Counted from the stretch's first letter, positions 1 through 13,900 are shown. The stretch: 64,000 nt of DNA from Apostichopus japonicus (GCF_037975245.1 NC_092574.1:16905213-16969212); one strand, 5' to 3'. Notes: generated from the sequence alone by a model not told the origin. Program-made: numbers and translations.

Positions 1-219
1 AATATGTAGGTTCACATAGAACCTGCTGATCACTTTGTATCAACGATGGTCAAAATATCAAAATCTTGTATCCACATTTTACATTAAAAAGTTTTAAATA
101 TGTGGCAAGGTGCTCACTGAGCATCTTGGTTTTTCTGTTGACAATTCATTGTCAGTATGTGATTTTATTCTAATGGTTGGAAACAAAATCCTGTTTTTAT
201 TATTTTAATATTTTATTTT

Positions 220-495
220 TTTATGATTATACAAAATTTCTATAGCGCCTTATCCAATCAGAAATTGCTCTAAGGCGCTTTACAGTAAAATACATACAAA
301 CATGATATATAAATATATAAATCGATAATGTACGGTATAAAATGGGTAGAAAATTTGTTATATACAATCTGACAATAAATTGTATAAAAAAACTGCAAAT
401 GGGAAATCGAAAATTATACAAACAAATTCTTAAAATTTAAAATATATATATATGTGAAAAATTTAAATTTGAAAAGCGCTATAAATGCAAAATTG
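220..495. repeat. Possible MITE or retroposon fragment with agcgcc motifs
   Basis: ttctatagcgcc at about 238, ctaaggcgctttacag at about 271 and an inverted aagcgctataaatgc at about 474 resemble the family at 25735 and 43020. Boundaries uncertain. Confidence 0.4.
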
Positions 496-1268
496 TGTCT
501 CCTAAGAAGAAATGCAGTTTTCATATCTACCCAGTCCAATACTAAGTACTGGTAACTTCAGACATGACACCCTGATGCACCCCTGCCACTGGGTGATAAC
601 TCAAATCCACACCCACAGAATCCTCTACCTACCCGCAATCCACGAACGGAGGTTCGCACATGAGACTTTCTTATCACTTGGCATCATTCTTTATAATTTA
701 TATGAAATACCCTATGAACCAGTATTTATTCCCCCTCCCCTTTTCTGTGCTTGCTGTTGTGTAGTTATTAGTTCAAATGACCTTTGACAGCATATCATTA
801 TCATATCATTAATACCCGAGTTTATGAAAGGATCTTTTTGGATTTAACACTCCTCAAGCAATTTGACATCATTCCCATCTGTGCAATGACTTGTCACCCT
901 GAGAAGTTGAGAGTACTGCAAATGCTATACTCTTACAGTAGCAGTGTTGCAATGGTCTCTTTGCCATTTGATACCAAGATAAGGCAAATTCTGTAATGAT
1001 AATTTTGTTTAACTAGGCCATCTGGGCTGTAAATGTGGGGGATGTTGGCCCCTTTGGTACATTCGAAGTTGCCTATTTTGACACAGAATAATGAAAAACA
1101 TATCAAGTTTCTTAGGTAGCTGAATTACTTTAAACATAAGAAGTTGTGGTAATATGATACTTTGCCACAAACTTGTTTGGCTGGATTCTCATGTCAATTT
1201 TGTCCGAATCCCTCTGGCAATGTATGAAGTTGAAGACTTTGCAATGATGTGTTTAGAAAGAAAAATAG

Positions 1269-1294
1269 TTCTCCAAATACCTGTATTTGGAGAA
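1269..1294. repeat. Perfect hairpin, 12-bp arms
   Basis: Arms TTCTCCAAATAC and GTATTTGGAGAA are separated by CT. No flanking duplication was recognised. Confidence 0.8.
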
Positions 1295-3419
1295 AATATA
1301 TATCTTCAGTCTAAACGACAAAGGTTATAAATTTTCAGGCCCACTTAAATCCATCTTAAATATCCAAGAACGTTGTGGAAACTCCAGTGTTGTTTGAAAG
1401 TACAAAACCAATCTAACCGAGATTTTTTTTCTCACAGTCTGTGGTTTGAAAAATGGGCCTTTAAAATTTCAGAAAATACTGTGTGTCTGTTGACAAATGA
1501 ATTTATTTGTTTGGAAAGTTTTGAAAATACAATATTACTATCTCATGTGCTGGAGAACATGAAACTTTCTACTGTCCAAATAACAGTCTGAGTTTTCTAA
1601 GGCCAGAGGAACACCTATTGGAAGATTATATCTTCATTCCTCGGAATTCTACAATCAAGAGGTGACATCATTGATTCAGTCTTTACGAAATTAATGCTCC
1701 GCTTGGACCTTGTCCAGATCTAGTATACTTGAGGAATGTTAGAGTCGTATCAAGTGTAGTTAAATTAATTGATAAGTACCATGTGACCCTCTCACGGTGA
1801 GACTCCATCCTAAAATTATTATCTATGAACGGAACAACCATTTGCCGGTTAAATAGCTGGACGATCGCTCAAAAAGTGCAAAGACTGGTTATTGATAATT
1901 TCCTTTGAGTTAAGAGAACTCGACGAACGAACAAATGAGTTCTTCTTTTGGCTTTAATATTGGTTACAAACAAATAACACCTGTGAAGCGTTAAAGAGAG
2001 CTCTGTAGGAGATCCTAAAGGCAAAAGTACACCAGTGTCTAATGTATCTACTACACTTTGAACTGACTGTACCCCACCGCCAATAGCAAAGTACAGTACG
2101 GTTTATAGTATAATGTCATTATTGGCTTTCCAAAACTCTGCTTGCTAAAGGTCTGCTGTATTCTAGATTAATGAGTTTTTCAGTTAGATAAAGGACATTA
2201 GACATGAAGGGGGCTTCTCACTTAGAGAGAATAAAATATTAAAGAGTTGCCAAAGGGCTCCTGGTCTTTGACATATTCGTAAATTTGCAGGGAGGAAGAA
2301 GTTTAAAACCAAACCTAGCTTAGTAGTAGGCAATTGACCCAAAATTTATGTTTGATTGTATTGTTAGTTAATTCAAGTTTTTGACATGCCTTAAAGTAAC
2401 AATGACATTGGTTTTGGAGTCCACACTCTTTTGTGTACATGAACCTTGAAAATATGAAAGAAAAAATAAAATGGAAGGTAAAAGGGTTTCACTAAATTGT
2501 TGCACTATGACATTACACATTGATCATGAAAGTATTCCCCTGATGAATGCTTCCATGCAATGACAAAATAACAGCCCTCTGAAACAACTCCCCCTCCCCC
2601 TCACCCCTCCCCCCTCTCCACTTGATATTGCCCAGATGGAGCAAGCTTTCTTGTAGATATTTACAAAGGTAGTTCATAACAAAGATATCTAGATATTGTA
2701 TCATCTCAAGATGATGGTTAGGGTTGCTTTTACTTATAACTGCCGATATTAAGTTAAAAACAATGACTCCCTGTATTCTGTTTCTTGTGAGTTCCATGGA
2801 GAGAGTATGGGGGAGGGAAGGGTAAAGTTACCGGCACCACTTAGATTTCAGTGGCTGCAGCAGATGATTGGTTTGATGACGACTTATATAGCTGTTCCCA
2901 GACATACTTAAAACCAGTTTATGATTCATGTCTCTCTGAACGAGGACAAACATTTCTGTGTAAAAAAAAGAGTGTTTTTGAGTTGTTTTTTTACCCCCAG
3001 TTCTTGAAACCAGACATGATTGGAATATTGTGTTCATGAACGTAATGGTTAACCTGCCATAACCTGTCTCATTTCTCCTTCCTATATGATGGGTTAATTG
3101 ATTCGGATATCACCTGGTGACAAGGCAGGCAAGCCCCAAATTGATGCCACCTGGATCTCCAAGGGACTAGGGGTTATGTCACTAACCTCCACCCTACATC
3201 CTGCTGGGGGGATGAGAGATTAGAGCTACATTCATCTTGAAAAACTGAGATATAGTAGAAAAATTGACAGTAATAGTACTTAATTGTTTAAAATGTTGTT
3301 GACAATTTTAGGTTCCTGTTTAAAGGGGTGTAAACAGTAAAGGTGGTACTTTATGGGATGTTTTTAGGCACAAAATTATCATTTAAAGAAACAAAATTTG
3401 TAGACTGTTTAATAAGAAA

Positions 3420-3588
3420 GACAAAAAAAACTGCCAGTCGAGGTTGAAATTCTGCACTACTCAGAAATGTTGAATTTAAACAGTTGAGGCTCATCATTTA
3501 AGCAGTGGTTGGACTACTGGTAGCACTCTCCATTAATAATAAGAAAAAGAAAAAAAACTGCCAGTCGAGGCTGAAATTCTACACTACT
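3420..3588. repeat. Direct duplication of a ~45-bp segment, 123 bp apart
   Basis: aaaaaaactgccagtcgagg followed by tgaaattct(g/a)cactactc occurs at about 3425 and again at about 3548. Confidence 0.8.
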
Positions 3589-4898
3589 CTACACTACACT
3601 ACCCCTCACCGGGGAGCTGAACTGTTAGCCGTTCATGGCACCTTCAAATTTCGGTATCATGAACATGCAGATTGTTAGCTATGAGAGCAAGATTTCATTA
3701 AGTTCTATAAACAAGCCTCTTTACAGAAATTTTGATATGCAGCTCTATGATGGGCTAAATTAGTCTTAAGTTGCCCAAGTTTACCCAATATTTGCACATT
3801 CATGGCATATGAAATACAAGACGCCAAAAACTCAAATCTGCTTTGCTAACTACAGTAGTAAAACATATATAGAAGGATGTCCTATTGCATGTTTGCACTT
3901 TTCCTGAGGGAGAAAAATCAAACAGATTGATATGGACTCTACAAGCAGTATGCCACCTTCTATCACAAGCAACTGGTTTGTTGGCCATAATAGAGGGACA
4001 TCCATCAGTCTCCAAATTTTGACCAATTAAAGTCAAATCAAAAATATCTCCTACTGTATTGTTGTAAATCAATTTAGGCCATATTTATTGTTTGCAGTAG
4101 TCTTTCATACCATAGGGAAAAGTTTGAAATTAAAGTGCATAAGAGAAACTGTCCTTAAATGAATATTCCCTGGGATATTACTGTGGGAGGTCGAATGATA
4201 TAAAGTTCAAAGGTCATCTGACAGGTGCATTTACACAGAAAGAGAGCAGAGGCAAAGGGCATTATGAATCCATGATCAAGTTGTATGTGGTTTTGTAATA
4301 CATCCCATCTCAGGACAACAGCTGGATCTTGAAAAGATGAAACTGTGGATATGGAATAGCCTTTTTATTGGGATAATTTTACTGTGTTTGTAATAAGGTA
4401 ATTGGTAAAAAGTGTTTTTTTATTTCTTCAGTATAGGTGATTTTTATGTTAGTTGTTTGGTAAACAAGACACTTGGGTATGTAGTAAAGATGAATTTAAG
4501 TATGAAATGTCCATTAAAAAGGGAAACCTTGAATACAGACCTTATCAGCTTCATAAGAAGGAAACATTGCAATTATAATGCATTATTAACATGTTTCTTG
4601 AGACACTTAGAAGAAATATCTTTCTTCCTCTAGTTTGTGTTGCCTGTGTGTAGTTTGGTGGACATTTCTGTGTGTGTGCTAATTTTCCCTTTCAGCTACT
4701 TTTACTGACTTTGCTTCGGTGAAATTGAGGAAAATTTTATATTTTTCGAACGGGAGGGGGGGGGGAGGGGGGCAAGGGCCTAAAATGAAATGCAAAAAGA
4801 TCACTTACAGAATATCTTCATGTTGATTTTCATTTTTTCGTTAGAGTTTTATGACTTTTATCAATTTAACCTCAGCATGTCCTCTCTTTATCTTTCAG

Positions 4899-4959
4899 AC
4901 CCTCGAGTGTTAAGAATGATTTAGTCTCTTCACATCCACTCGAAAGATCAGAGAAAAAT
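4899..4959 (+). CDS. POMP: POMP coding exon a ([14 protein letters not shown])
   Basis: Acceptor tctttcag ends at 4898 and donor gtaagt starts at 4960. The exon enters with one base of a split codon and then reads 20 residues including VKNDL, HPLE and SEKN, the conserved middle of POMP. The preceding exon must end with two bases of a split codon and was not found in the window. Confidence 0.88.
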
Positions 4960-7900
4960 GTAAGTGTAATATTTTTTTTCTAAATTTGATGGTTCAAGTT
5001 TTAATAGCTACGTACAGGGAGTTGCGGTATGTAATATTGTTGTTTACATGTCTGTTTGCAACCTTGTGATCAGGGTGCATCAGTTCATGATTTTACCTAT
5101 CTCTTCATGACATCTGCACTCTCGCTCTGCGGTGTCACGAGTGACCTGGTAACCTTTTGACCTCTCAACCGACATCCTCATTCTGCCATCCAGATTGGCT
5201 GGTCGTTTGATCTACAAAGCAGGTCAAGATCGTTGCGTATCTTTTCTGTTGGTAACCAGCCTTCCTTGTTTTGTTATTTTATGTGGAGACACCGAGGTAC
5301 AGTAGGTCTTAAAATTCATCGCTCATAAATATCCAACCAGGTAAGTTTGGGAATTTTGCAGGATCCAACCTCCTCAGACTAGCTTCCCATCTCCTTGATG
5401 TACCTATGTAATTATTGTGTGTACTGGTTGCAAGACATTGTTCCTTAAGTGTGTCACACTCCATAACCTAACATATGTTATTAAGTGTCTGTGTCGTCAG
5501 TTTTCAGGGCTCTTCTTGTTGGGATTGCTCTTTTCGGTTTTTCTAGTCATTTCCTGTCCTCGAGGGGAATGTTCACAATTTTTTCTCTTAGCTTGCAATC
5601 ATGATTTTGGCGGCTTCCTTTATCCGCTAAGGTTTGTTTACAGTATTAAATATTGCTAAACATTGGTTGCGACACGAGTATGGTAAAATATTTAGCACTC
5701 GAGTATCAAATACTCAACTAAGACAAGAAGACACCCTGTAGTTTGATCTCGGCATACAAATTTTACACCCTCGTTTACATAAACATCATACATGGTGTAA
5801 CTTAAAAATCTGGAAATCATGTTAGCTTTGATAAGATGATCAATAATTTGTGTATATCAAGTCCTGCACAGTGTAATGTAAACAAATTATCCCATGGCTA
5901 ATTAATTAAATTTGTTGATCATAATTCATACATGTGATTTAATTTAGTTCCCTGGAGAGAAACTTGTCTGATGCTGTACAGGTAGGGGCCCCTCAGAATG
6001 TAGGTGTTTTTTGTAAGTCACCTACAGCTCACCAGTTTTACATTATTGGGTAAAACAATGAATAATTATGAAGATTATCTATTAACTTAGATTGCATTTG
6101 GGTCCAAACATGAAAATATTTTTTTTATTATTTTTTTTTTGCATGGAGAAAAACCACACTAAAAAACACTTGCCCCTCAAAATGCTGGTCAACAATTTTG
6201 CTAATAATTTTCCAGGAACATGATGAATTAACAACAAATTTTGACTGGTTCACTCATTTTAAGCTCTCTAAGAGTTATTTAAAAATTGATTGTGTTTCTT
6301 GCATTTTTTCCCACTGAGGTTCCCAAAATGCTGGTGTATTGCCCCTCAGAATGCTGATTTTCCCTAATGAAAAATACAAAACATGACACCTCCTTTACAA
6401 AAAAATTTTTTTTTCCCATTCCTTGGCATATTGACAGTCAACAAATGGAAAAATATTCCCACTTAAGTAATAAAAGAGCAAAAGTAACCAACAAACATCC
6501 TAAAGACAATTAACAATACTTTGGATTTCTTCAAACTCAACTATCTACACTTGTACATATGGCTCCTGACATTGCTGTCAAGAACATTCCAAATCAACAA
6601 CTGAACGTGGTTCTCAAACACATGAATCCCTGTTGTACAAGTGATTAGAACGACAATTAGCAGCACAGAAGGTAGCAAGACCAGTTGTCATTGTTTCTGG
6701 TGGCCACAGTTCCAGATTTGATATTGAGGTGTTGAGGTTCTTGAGAGCAAAAGAAATGTATCTTTTCATCACTCCACCTGATACCACTGGAGTCACACAA
6801 TTACATGACCAAATCAATCAAAATTTGCACTGTGAATACCATAACAGCAAGGGAGAACTCTTTTCAGCGGAATGCACAGTCAACAGGGATGGTTTCATGA
6901 AGAAATTGGCAGATGTTTGGCCACGGTGGGCAAACAAACTTGAAATAATAAAAAATGCAGCAAAACGTGTTGGTGTAACCATGGAGCTATAAATCCCAGG
7001 TTTATAGCTCCATGGTGTAACTAAACATGGCCTGAGTGTTGAATGGATGCAAAAGGACAAATTTGTTCAAGCATCATCTGTTATTCAAGATGAAACTGAT
7101 GAAACAACAGGACCTTCATCATCAACTTCCAACACATCAATCATCAATGGTTGAGTCGCCAGTTGGCATCAAGAAGTACACCAAGCAGTACTATACGCAA
7201 AAACTGGAGAACTCATTAGAAACCATCCAGAAGCTTGAAGATTCATTCAAGAGTACACCATTGGAGGAGATTGATGGACTACTGACAATTAAGAAAGTGA
7301 AGCCAAAACCAAAGGTAACAAGTAACATGAGGGTAACTCAAGTCTATGGATCCATGGAAGGACAACAAATATAAGAGTCAGTGGAGTTATTGAATAAAGG
7401 GAACGAAGCAAGGGACAAAGCCAGACAAGACAATAAGTTGAAGAAACAGTGTAATCTAGAGACATTTTTGAAGATTAAGTCACATTGTGTTTGCTTGAAA
7501 CCAGATGGCAAGTGTGAGGCAGAGAAGTTGAAACTGTGTCCCAAATGCTTGAATGTGCTGGCTTCCCAAATATATGCAGTAAAGCTGCATGTAAAGATGA
7601 AAATGGAGTTAAGCCTGATATGATTTTGCCTGCTTGCACACAAGGGAAGCGTGTGCGTCGGCGACTTCTTGTTGATGACTCATCTGTTGAAGAGATGTCT
7701 GTAGATGATATTGAGGTTGAAGGTGCAGAAGAGGTTGAGGTTGATGGTGCAGATGACGTTGAGGTTGAAGGTGTAGATGCTGTGGAGGTTGAAGGTGTAG
7801 ATGTGATGGGGTTAAGAAGGTTGGATATGAAGGATGTGAAAGTGTCGGTGGGTTAAGGTGAAATATGAAGAAGAAGTGTTTATTGGTAGAGTTCTACAAA

Positions 7901-10900
7901 AGGTGGGAGATGAAGTCTGTGAGATGTTTAGAGAAGCCATTTGGAGTAGATAAGGGTATGCCACAGGAAATGGAAAAAGTGTCTGCTTCTATATTTTATG
8001 GTGAAGTGTATGAAGCAGAAGTGCAACCAGGGATGGTGAAATGTGGAAGAATGTAGAAATACATTTATCAATAAACATGTGTTTGTGAGATGAAAAGTTG
8101 ATTAATTTTATAGTTTAGTTATTACCCTTTACAAGTTCGTCTTTTCTGATGATGCTTTATTTGTTTAATTAAAGTTTCAATGATAAAGTTGTTTATTATC
8201 TGTTAAATATAAATCATTACAGTTAAAAACAGATTGTTCTTTCAGCAGCTACATGAAACTGTTACATGTGAATGTAGGTCCTTTAAAGTGTAATTAATAT
8301 TTGTTTATACTATATGTGTGTGGTACTGTATTTTGCGCCAACCCATAAGCACCCACCCAGTTGAACTGACCCACAATGTTAAAAATCTTAAAGGTAGCAA
8401 AACTTACATCCAAATGAGATCTTCATTTATATAGTAGTCATTTTGGCAGTATGTTGTGAATTGTACGTATCTTAGTAAATGTAATGGACATAGAATTGAG
8501 GGAATACTGTAGAAGGAAATAGTAAATATTTCTCAGAACATTTAAAAAAAAATGAGAGCAACTTATTTAATGTAGTTAAATTACAAAATATGTGAGGTTA
8601 GTGTTTATTTTTGGTGTTATTAGTGTAAAATTATATGTTTCATGTAAAAATAGAGTTTTGATATTACACTATAATGGATTTATTAATTTTTCATAATTTT
8701 TTTTATTGACCCTCAAAACGCTGGTTTAATGCCCCTCAAAATGCTGATTCTGATCAAGTAATGATGTTTTCAAAAATATCAAGTTACGTACAAAGTGCTA
8801 TATTTCACTGATCATCATTCTACAAACAGGTAATTTTGCAATGTAAATTACCCCCTAGTTGTCCGTTTTTGATGCAGTGCCAAGAAGGTACACTTCAATT
8901 AATAGCAAATTTTAGATGCACGGTTAGCAAATAGATGATTGTACCCATATTTTTTTTTGGAAACTATGAAATAATTTTTGAGTTGTTGGCAATTTTAAAT
9001 TCATCATACATATATCCTATCTAAAAAGTATAATAGAAAGTTCATGACAGGTTCAGTTTTTTTTCTAGCCAATAATATTTGTTCACCTACATTTTGAGGG
9101 GCACCAGCATTCTGAGGGGCCCCTACCTGTATATGCAATAAGATTTACCATAAAGTGACATGTTTATCTTCCCTGTACAGAGAGAGATAGAGAGAGAGGA
9201 CATCCAGTTGGTTCCCTTCCCCTCTAATCAGACAGTGACCTTTGACCTCATGTTCTCGCTTTGTCAGATTTTGTTTAGTCTAGCTTGGCTCTCTTCCCTC
9301 ATCATCAAGTTTGCAGTTGGTCTTGGGGATGAATTGTAGGGCAGGCAGGAAGTCTTAATCATATTTATCAGTCTTGTGATATCTCTAAGAAGTGGGCGCT
9401 GCCCGGAAAGGAACAGCTGTTGAGAAAATCAGGAAGTTGTTCAGCCCTGGGAGTGTGAAAAGTTAAAGAGCTAGAAAAAAATTAAAAGGGAGAAAAAGAG
9501 AAAATGGAACAATCCATTTTACCTTCGAAAACATGTACCTTCAGAGATCAAAGAAAAAGCCCCCCCCCCCAAAAAAAAAAAAAAAAAAATTAGCATATCA
9601 AGAATTGACATGGTTTTGTATGTTCTATGTTCAATAATGAATTAATCATGAATAAATTAATAATTCAGTTCAAGTCGGTAGGGTGTGCTGACAATGGCAC
9701 TACACTATGAGATTAATTATTCTAATTTAACAGAAGCTGAGCAATGTTCATCTCTCAAAGTTAAAAATAGACTACATGTATGTTTGTTTATCTCAAAAAG
9801 GTACCTCAGAGTTTGTTCACCCTGTTCAGCATCTAAATTTGTAGTATAACCTCCATAATTGGATACTTGAACAAAAAGCTCAATTTGAGTAGATTGGAAT
9901 ATTTCCAATTCAAATAATGAAGTAAAACTGACAACTTTTTTGAAATGATGAAGGTTAGGCGGCCTTACATTTTGATCCTATTCCTAGCAGGATCTTCTTC
10001 AATGGCTCGCTAACTGAAACAAAAACAAAGTAAAGACACACGAACAGACAACTAAATTGGACAATTGAAACGTTGACATTTTCCAGTGCTTTTTAAAGTG
10101 TTTTAAAGTGTCTGAGCATTGAAATGATTGAGAGACAAATGGAATCATTGTTCATTAATTTCCCAATTAACCTTAATTTGGTGATAAACTTGAGAAGATT
10201 AATGTGGTTGATTGTATCTTGTTTTTGAGTAATGCTTCATAGATTTGGTAGAATTTTAGGATGCCCATTGACTGTATTATGTACTATCATTTCTCTTGCA
10301 GTACACACAGAGCAAGCTCTCTCAAGAGATGCTGACCCTTCGAAAGACCCAGGGCCTCCATGCCCCCCTCAAACTGAGGATGGAACAACAAATAGTTCAA
10401 CAGGTTTGTGGTGTAAAATGCATTGAGGCTTGAATTATGATGTAAGGGTGAAGCAGGAGAAGAAATGGAGGGTGTTGGTAACAGGTTAAAGCTGGAATCA
10501 TAACAATATGTTGGCAGGTGGGAAATGGTAGGAAGCAGAGAGATTGGGTGCTGAGTACTTTAAGGGACATTGGTGGGTAAAGCAAGGTGAAGGAAAGGTG
10601 TCAGGGTAAAGTGTGAAAAGAGAATCAGAGGTATTGGGGGAGGAGGTGGGGGGGGGGGGGTGAAGGCAGGATACAGAAGAGAAGAGACAAACCTTCTAAG
10701 GGTGACATGTATGATAAGCTACTTCAGGAGGCAGTGAGATGGGAACATTTTCTTTGATAGTTTACAATTGACTTTCATTCATCAGAGAAGTAGCCAGCTT
10801 TCTTCCACAACCATGTCATTGGCAAACATCTAGTCAAGTATGGTTTACCCTCCCTCCTCATTTAACTTGTCTCTCCCATCTTCATATGCACTCCGCCATC

Positions 10901-13900
10901 TATCTTACAGAGGAAAATAAGAAAGATTTAGTACTGCACCCCTACTGACCCACTTCCGGGTCAACACCTGCTTCCAAATCTACCATTGTGACCCGACCTA
11001 CATCTGCAATTCAAAATTGCATCGTTCAAAGTCTGTTTGGGATCATTCCCTGTTTTGAACTCTTTGGATCCAGAGGTTTCCCTCTTTGTTAAGTTTTCAG
11101 TTTTACAAGCACTTACAAATTATGCCTCCAACAGCTGCATTAGAGAAGGTACAGTATCTGAGTTGATTTGGGTACAGTTTGACTCTAAGAGCCATATCCC
11201 TTTTAAATATCGCAGATTAAGTAAAAAAAATTCTCATGGCGTGCTTGTAATTGTTGTTTAAATACAAGTAAAAAAGTGTCCTAGCAACGAAAAAGTTTGT
11301 TTCATGGAATAGAATTTTGATTGATAAAATACTTCACATTCAATTTCAATGAAAAAATCTCTGACAGTGTCTTCAAGAGTTTAACCAATTGCCCATCCTA
11401 TCTTGATTAGTTCTCTGTTATTCTGCCAAAATTGTGGACCGAACTCCAATTAACCCCTTGCTATGACTTCTGAAGATGATTTGAATCTTGCAAGTTTCTG
11501 AAAGAGCTTTTGGCTGGATTTCTTCTAACTGTGCCTAAAAATTACGATTCTCATGCAGACGCTAGCCTCATCAAATCTGACATAAATCTGTCTTCTCCTT
11601 CCTGCATTTGCATACTTGTTTCTTCGGTTCAAGAGTTAAAAATCATATGGTTGGGGGGGGGGGGGTGGTAGGGGAAGGGTTTAGATGAGTTAGGTGAAGC
11701 AGTTCTAGATCTGCTACATTGAAATGCAATCTCATCTCTTTCCGAAAATTCTGGAAGTCCCCATCTTGAAAGAGAGATGAGCTTTTTCCTGTCTGAATTT
11801 TAATCTGCGCCGTTATCAAGTCATGAATTTACTATTAATGTTGTGCTTTTCACGTTACAGATCAACAGAGGGCCATCTTTAAGGAGTTCTAATGCTTTAT
11901 TTGATGCTCTGACTGGGAGAGATGAAGACATTGGCTTTGAAGATTTTTTGAATGGTAAGACTCTTGAGGATGAACAAAAAAATTACCATAGGGATGTATC
12001 CCTGGATGATGAACATGAGTTGGGGGGGGGGGTGAGGTGGGGGGTGGAGATACCTGATATAAACCAACGGCAATAACCTACTCCTTCTCCCCCCCCCCCA
12101 CACCCAGTTAAATACACATGTAAACCTCATCCCCTTACCTGGAGCTTCCATTCCCCTCTGAGCAAATCAAGATGTAAAATCCACTCTCCTCTACCTTTTT
12201 AGCAAGGAAAAATATGTAAAAAGTCAAAGGCACTATGCAGAAAACCTTGCCTATTTTTTTTCTTCATTTTTTTCTTTCTATGTTTGTCTGTTACTTTTAT
12301 TTTTGAAGTATATACAGTCCATTGTCTTTCTTTGTGATCAGCCATTGTCTGATGTTGTGACTAGAGACCGATTTAGTCAGTTATTATCCATTTGCTAACT
12401 ATTAAAAGTTCCATCAGTACTGTAAATCCAGTGTTAATTACTCTGCCGATGCTGCCTTGCAACATCGAGAGTCCATTGTTGACTGTTTGACTCGACCAGG
12501 GGCTTCATTGTTCAGAAAGCTCTAATTATCCAAAGAAGCTAACATGAGGATCTTGTATAACATACACTTCCTACTCTGATAATGTAACACTTATTTTGTT
12601 TCCTCGGGAGTCACGAGTACTTTTTCGACAAAGAAGCCAACAAAGGCATCTGTCGCTCGTTTTTTATGGCAACAGGTCTACGAAATGGCTCGTTCATGCC
12701 GTTGGCATGCTGTATTTCTCACGATGCAATTGTTACTAAGGTAACAGGCAATAAGAGCCAATGGGAGGAAAGTGAGGGGGGAGGGTGAGTGGGTGGGATG
12801 AAAAAAATAAAAAGAAGAAAATGACAAGAAATGATAAAATTGTTGTTTGTATTGTCAAGATGAAACAAAATGTCTCGAAGAATTAAATAGGAGAGTGAAA
12901 TTTCAAGAAAGTTTTCAGAGTGGATATATTAATTCAGGGTAGTTGCACATTAAATATATTAAAAGGTTTATGCTAAAGAAAAAATGAAATAATGGGAAAG
13001 GAAAGGAAGAGAATGTTTTAAAAAGGTGGATGTAAATTAGATGATGCTATCAGAATGTTTTAAAAAGGTAAATGTGGGTAGAATTTCAAAGAAAAGTGGA
13101 TCCTTTTTTTACAACTTTTTTTGTACTATATTTGCACTTTAATCATATCAAAAGTGTTTTCCCAAAACAAAAATAAGAGAGAAAAGCCATCTGGCTACTT
13201 GCTGTTTTAGAAGCATTGTCTTGCTTTTCTTGCTTCCTGCATTATCTGATGGAAATGCATTTCGTTCAAAGGTGGGATTTGTGATTGATGATGTTTTTGT
13301 CTTTTGGTGAAGGGATAGAAACAAAAATGGAAGCCAAGATGGCTTGGTGCCATGAATGTTTTTTGGGGGGACCAGCAGCAGGGTTTAAGAAAGAAAAAAA
13401 AAGGTAAATGAAATGGAAAACTCCTGTAGATTTTCCGAGAGCAGAGAAACTCTGGTGCTGCAGATAAAGATGTGACGTTTAACGTGTGACAGTATGTGTT
13501 CAGTTGAAAGCAATAGCTGTCTGTTAAATCTGTTAAACAGTATCAGGTGATTTGTCAGTCTTAGCATCTCCTCTTACCTAGAGCTATTCAGCTGTTAAGA
13601 GTAAGTCAGATTGGAAACAGATCTGAATAAGAGCTGATCAAACCGTGGTGGTACAGTAGGTCATAAATAAAGTTAGGCTATAGATGAAAAACTGGGGAAA
13701 GTATCAAGTTGCTCTGTCAAAATGTCCAAATTGGGAAGATCAAACAGGATTTGAAAGAGGCCACACTGGTTGTTCATTGAGAGAGAGGAAAACTTCAAAA
13801 CAGAGTAATTACAATTAAGCTTCAAAAATAGACTCATTCTGGGCTCTCTAATATACTGCACTGTCTACAAATTGCAGATCTAGGCTAAATATAGAAGAAA

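Larger units (their letters stand above)
1..4898. other. Non-coding stretch upstream of the first visible POMP exon
   Basis: No coding exon could be recognised on either strand. The open frames here are short, lack codon bias or recognisable motifs, and are interrupted by AT-rich DNA. The stretch holds a possible retroposon fragment near 220-495, a perfect hairpin at 1269-1294 and a duplicated segment at 3420-3588. The missing N-terminal exon or exons of POMP could lie here or before the window. I looked for an exon ending in phase 2 with a Leu-Arg-x-Gly-Phe-like end and did not find one. Confidence 0.5.
5979..9129 (+). mobile_element. Pogo/Tigger-like (Tc1/mariner superfamily) DNA transposon, decayed
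   Basis: The element is bounded by a perfect 22-bp terminal inverted repeat: left end CAGGTAGGGGCCCCTCAGAA, and its reverse complement ending at 9129. Both ends are flanked by the dinucleotide TA (5977-5978 and 9130-9131), the target duplication expected for Tc1/mariner/pogo. A motif CCCTCAnAAtGCTGrT, related to the TIR itself, recurs near both ends (about 6173, 6343, 8710, 8734 and the terminus). The interior holds a broken DDE transposase. Length is 3151 bp. Placement in the pogo group rests on the TA duplication, the CAG-starting TIR and the transposase remnant. Confidence 0.85.
4960..10301 (+). other. POMP intron, 5.3 kb
   Basis: Intron between two phase-matched POMP exons. Its main content is the pogo/Tigger-like transposon at 5979-9129. 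Outside that element I see low-complexity runs (poly-C/poly-A near 9560-9590) and no other gene. Confidence 0.85.

Noticed and set aside
1031-1085. Candidate POMP N-terminal exon with GPF
   Set aside because: The frame reads GPFGTFEV and then a stop, without the following conserved residues or a suitable phase-2 donor.
10232-10426. Open frame across POMP exon b
   Set aside because: It reads the exon in the wrong frame; the conserved POMP motif is in another frame with clear splice sites.
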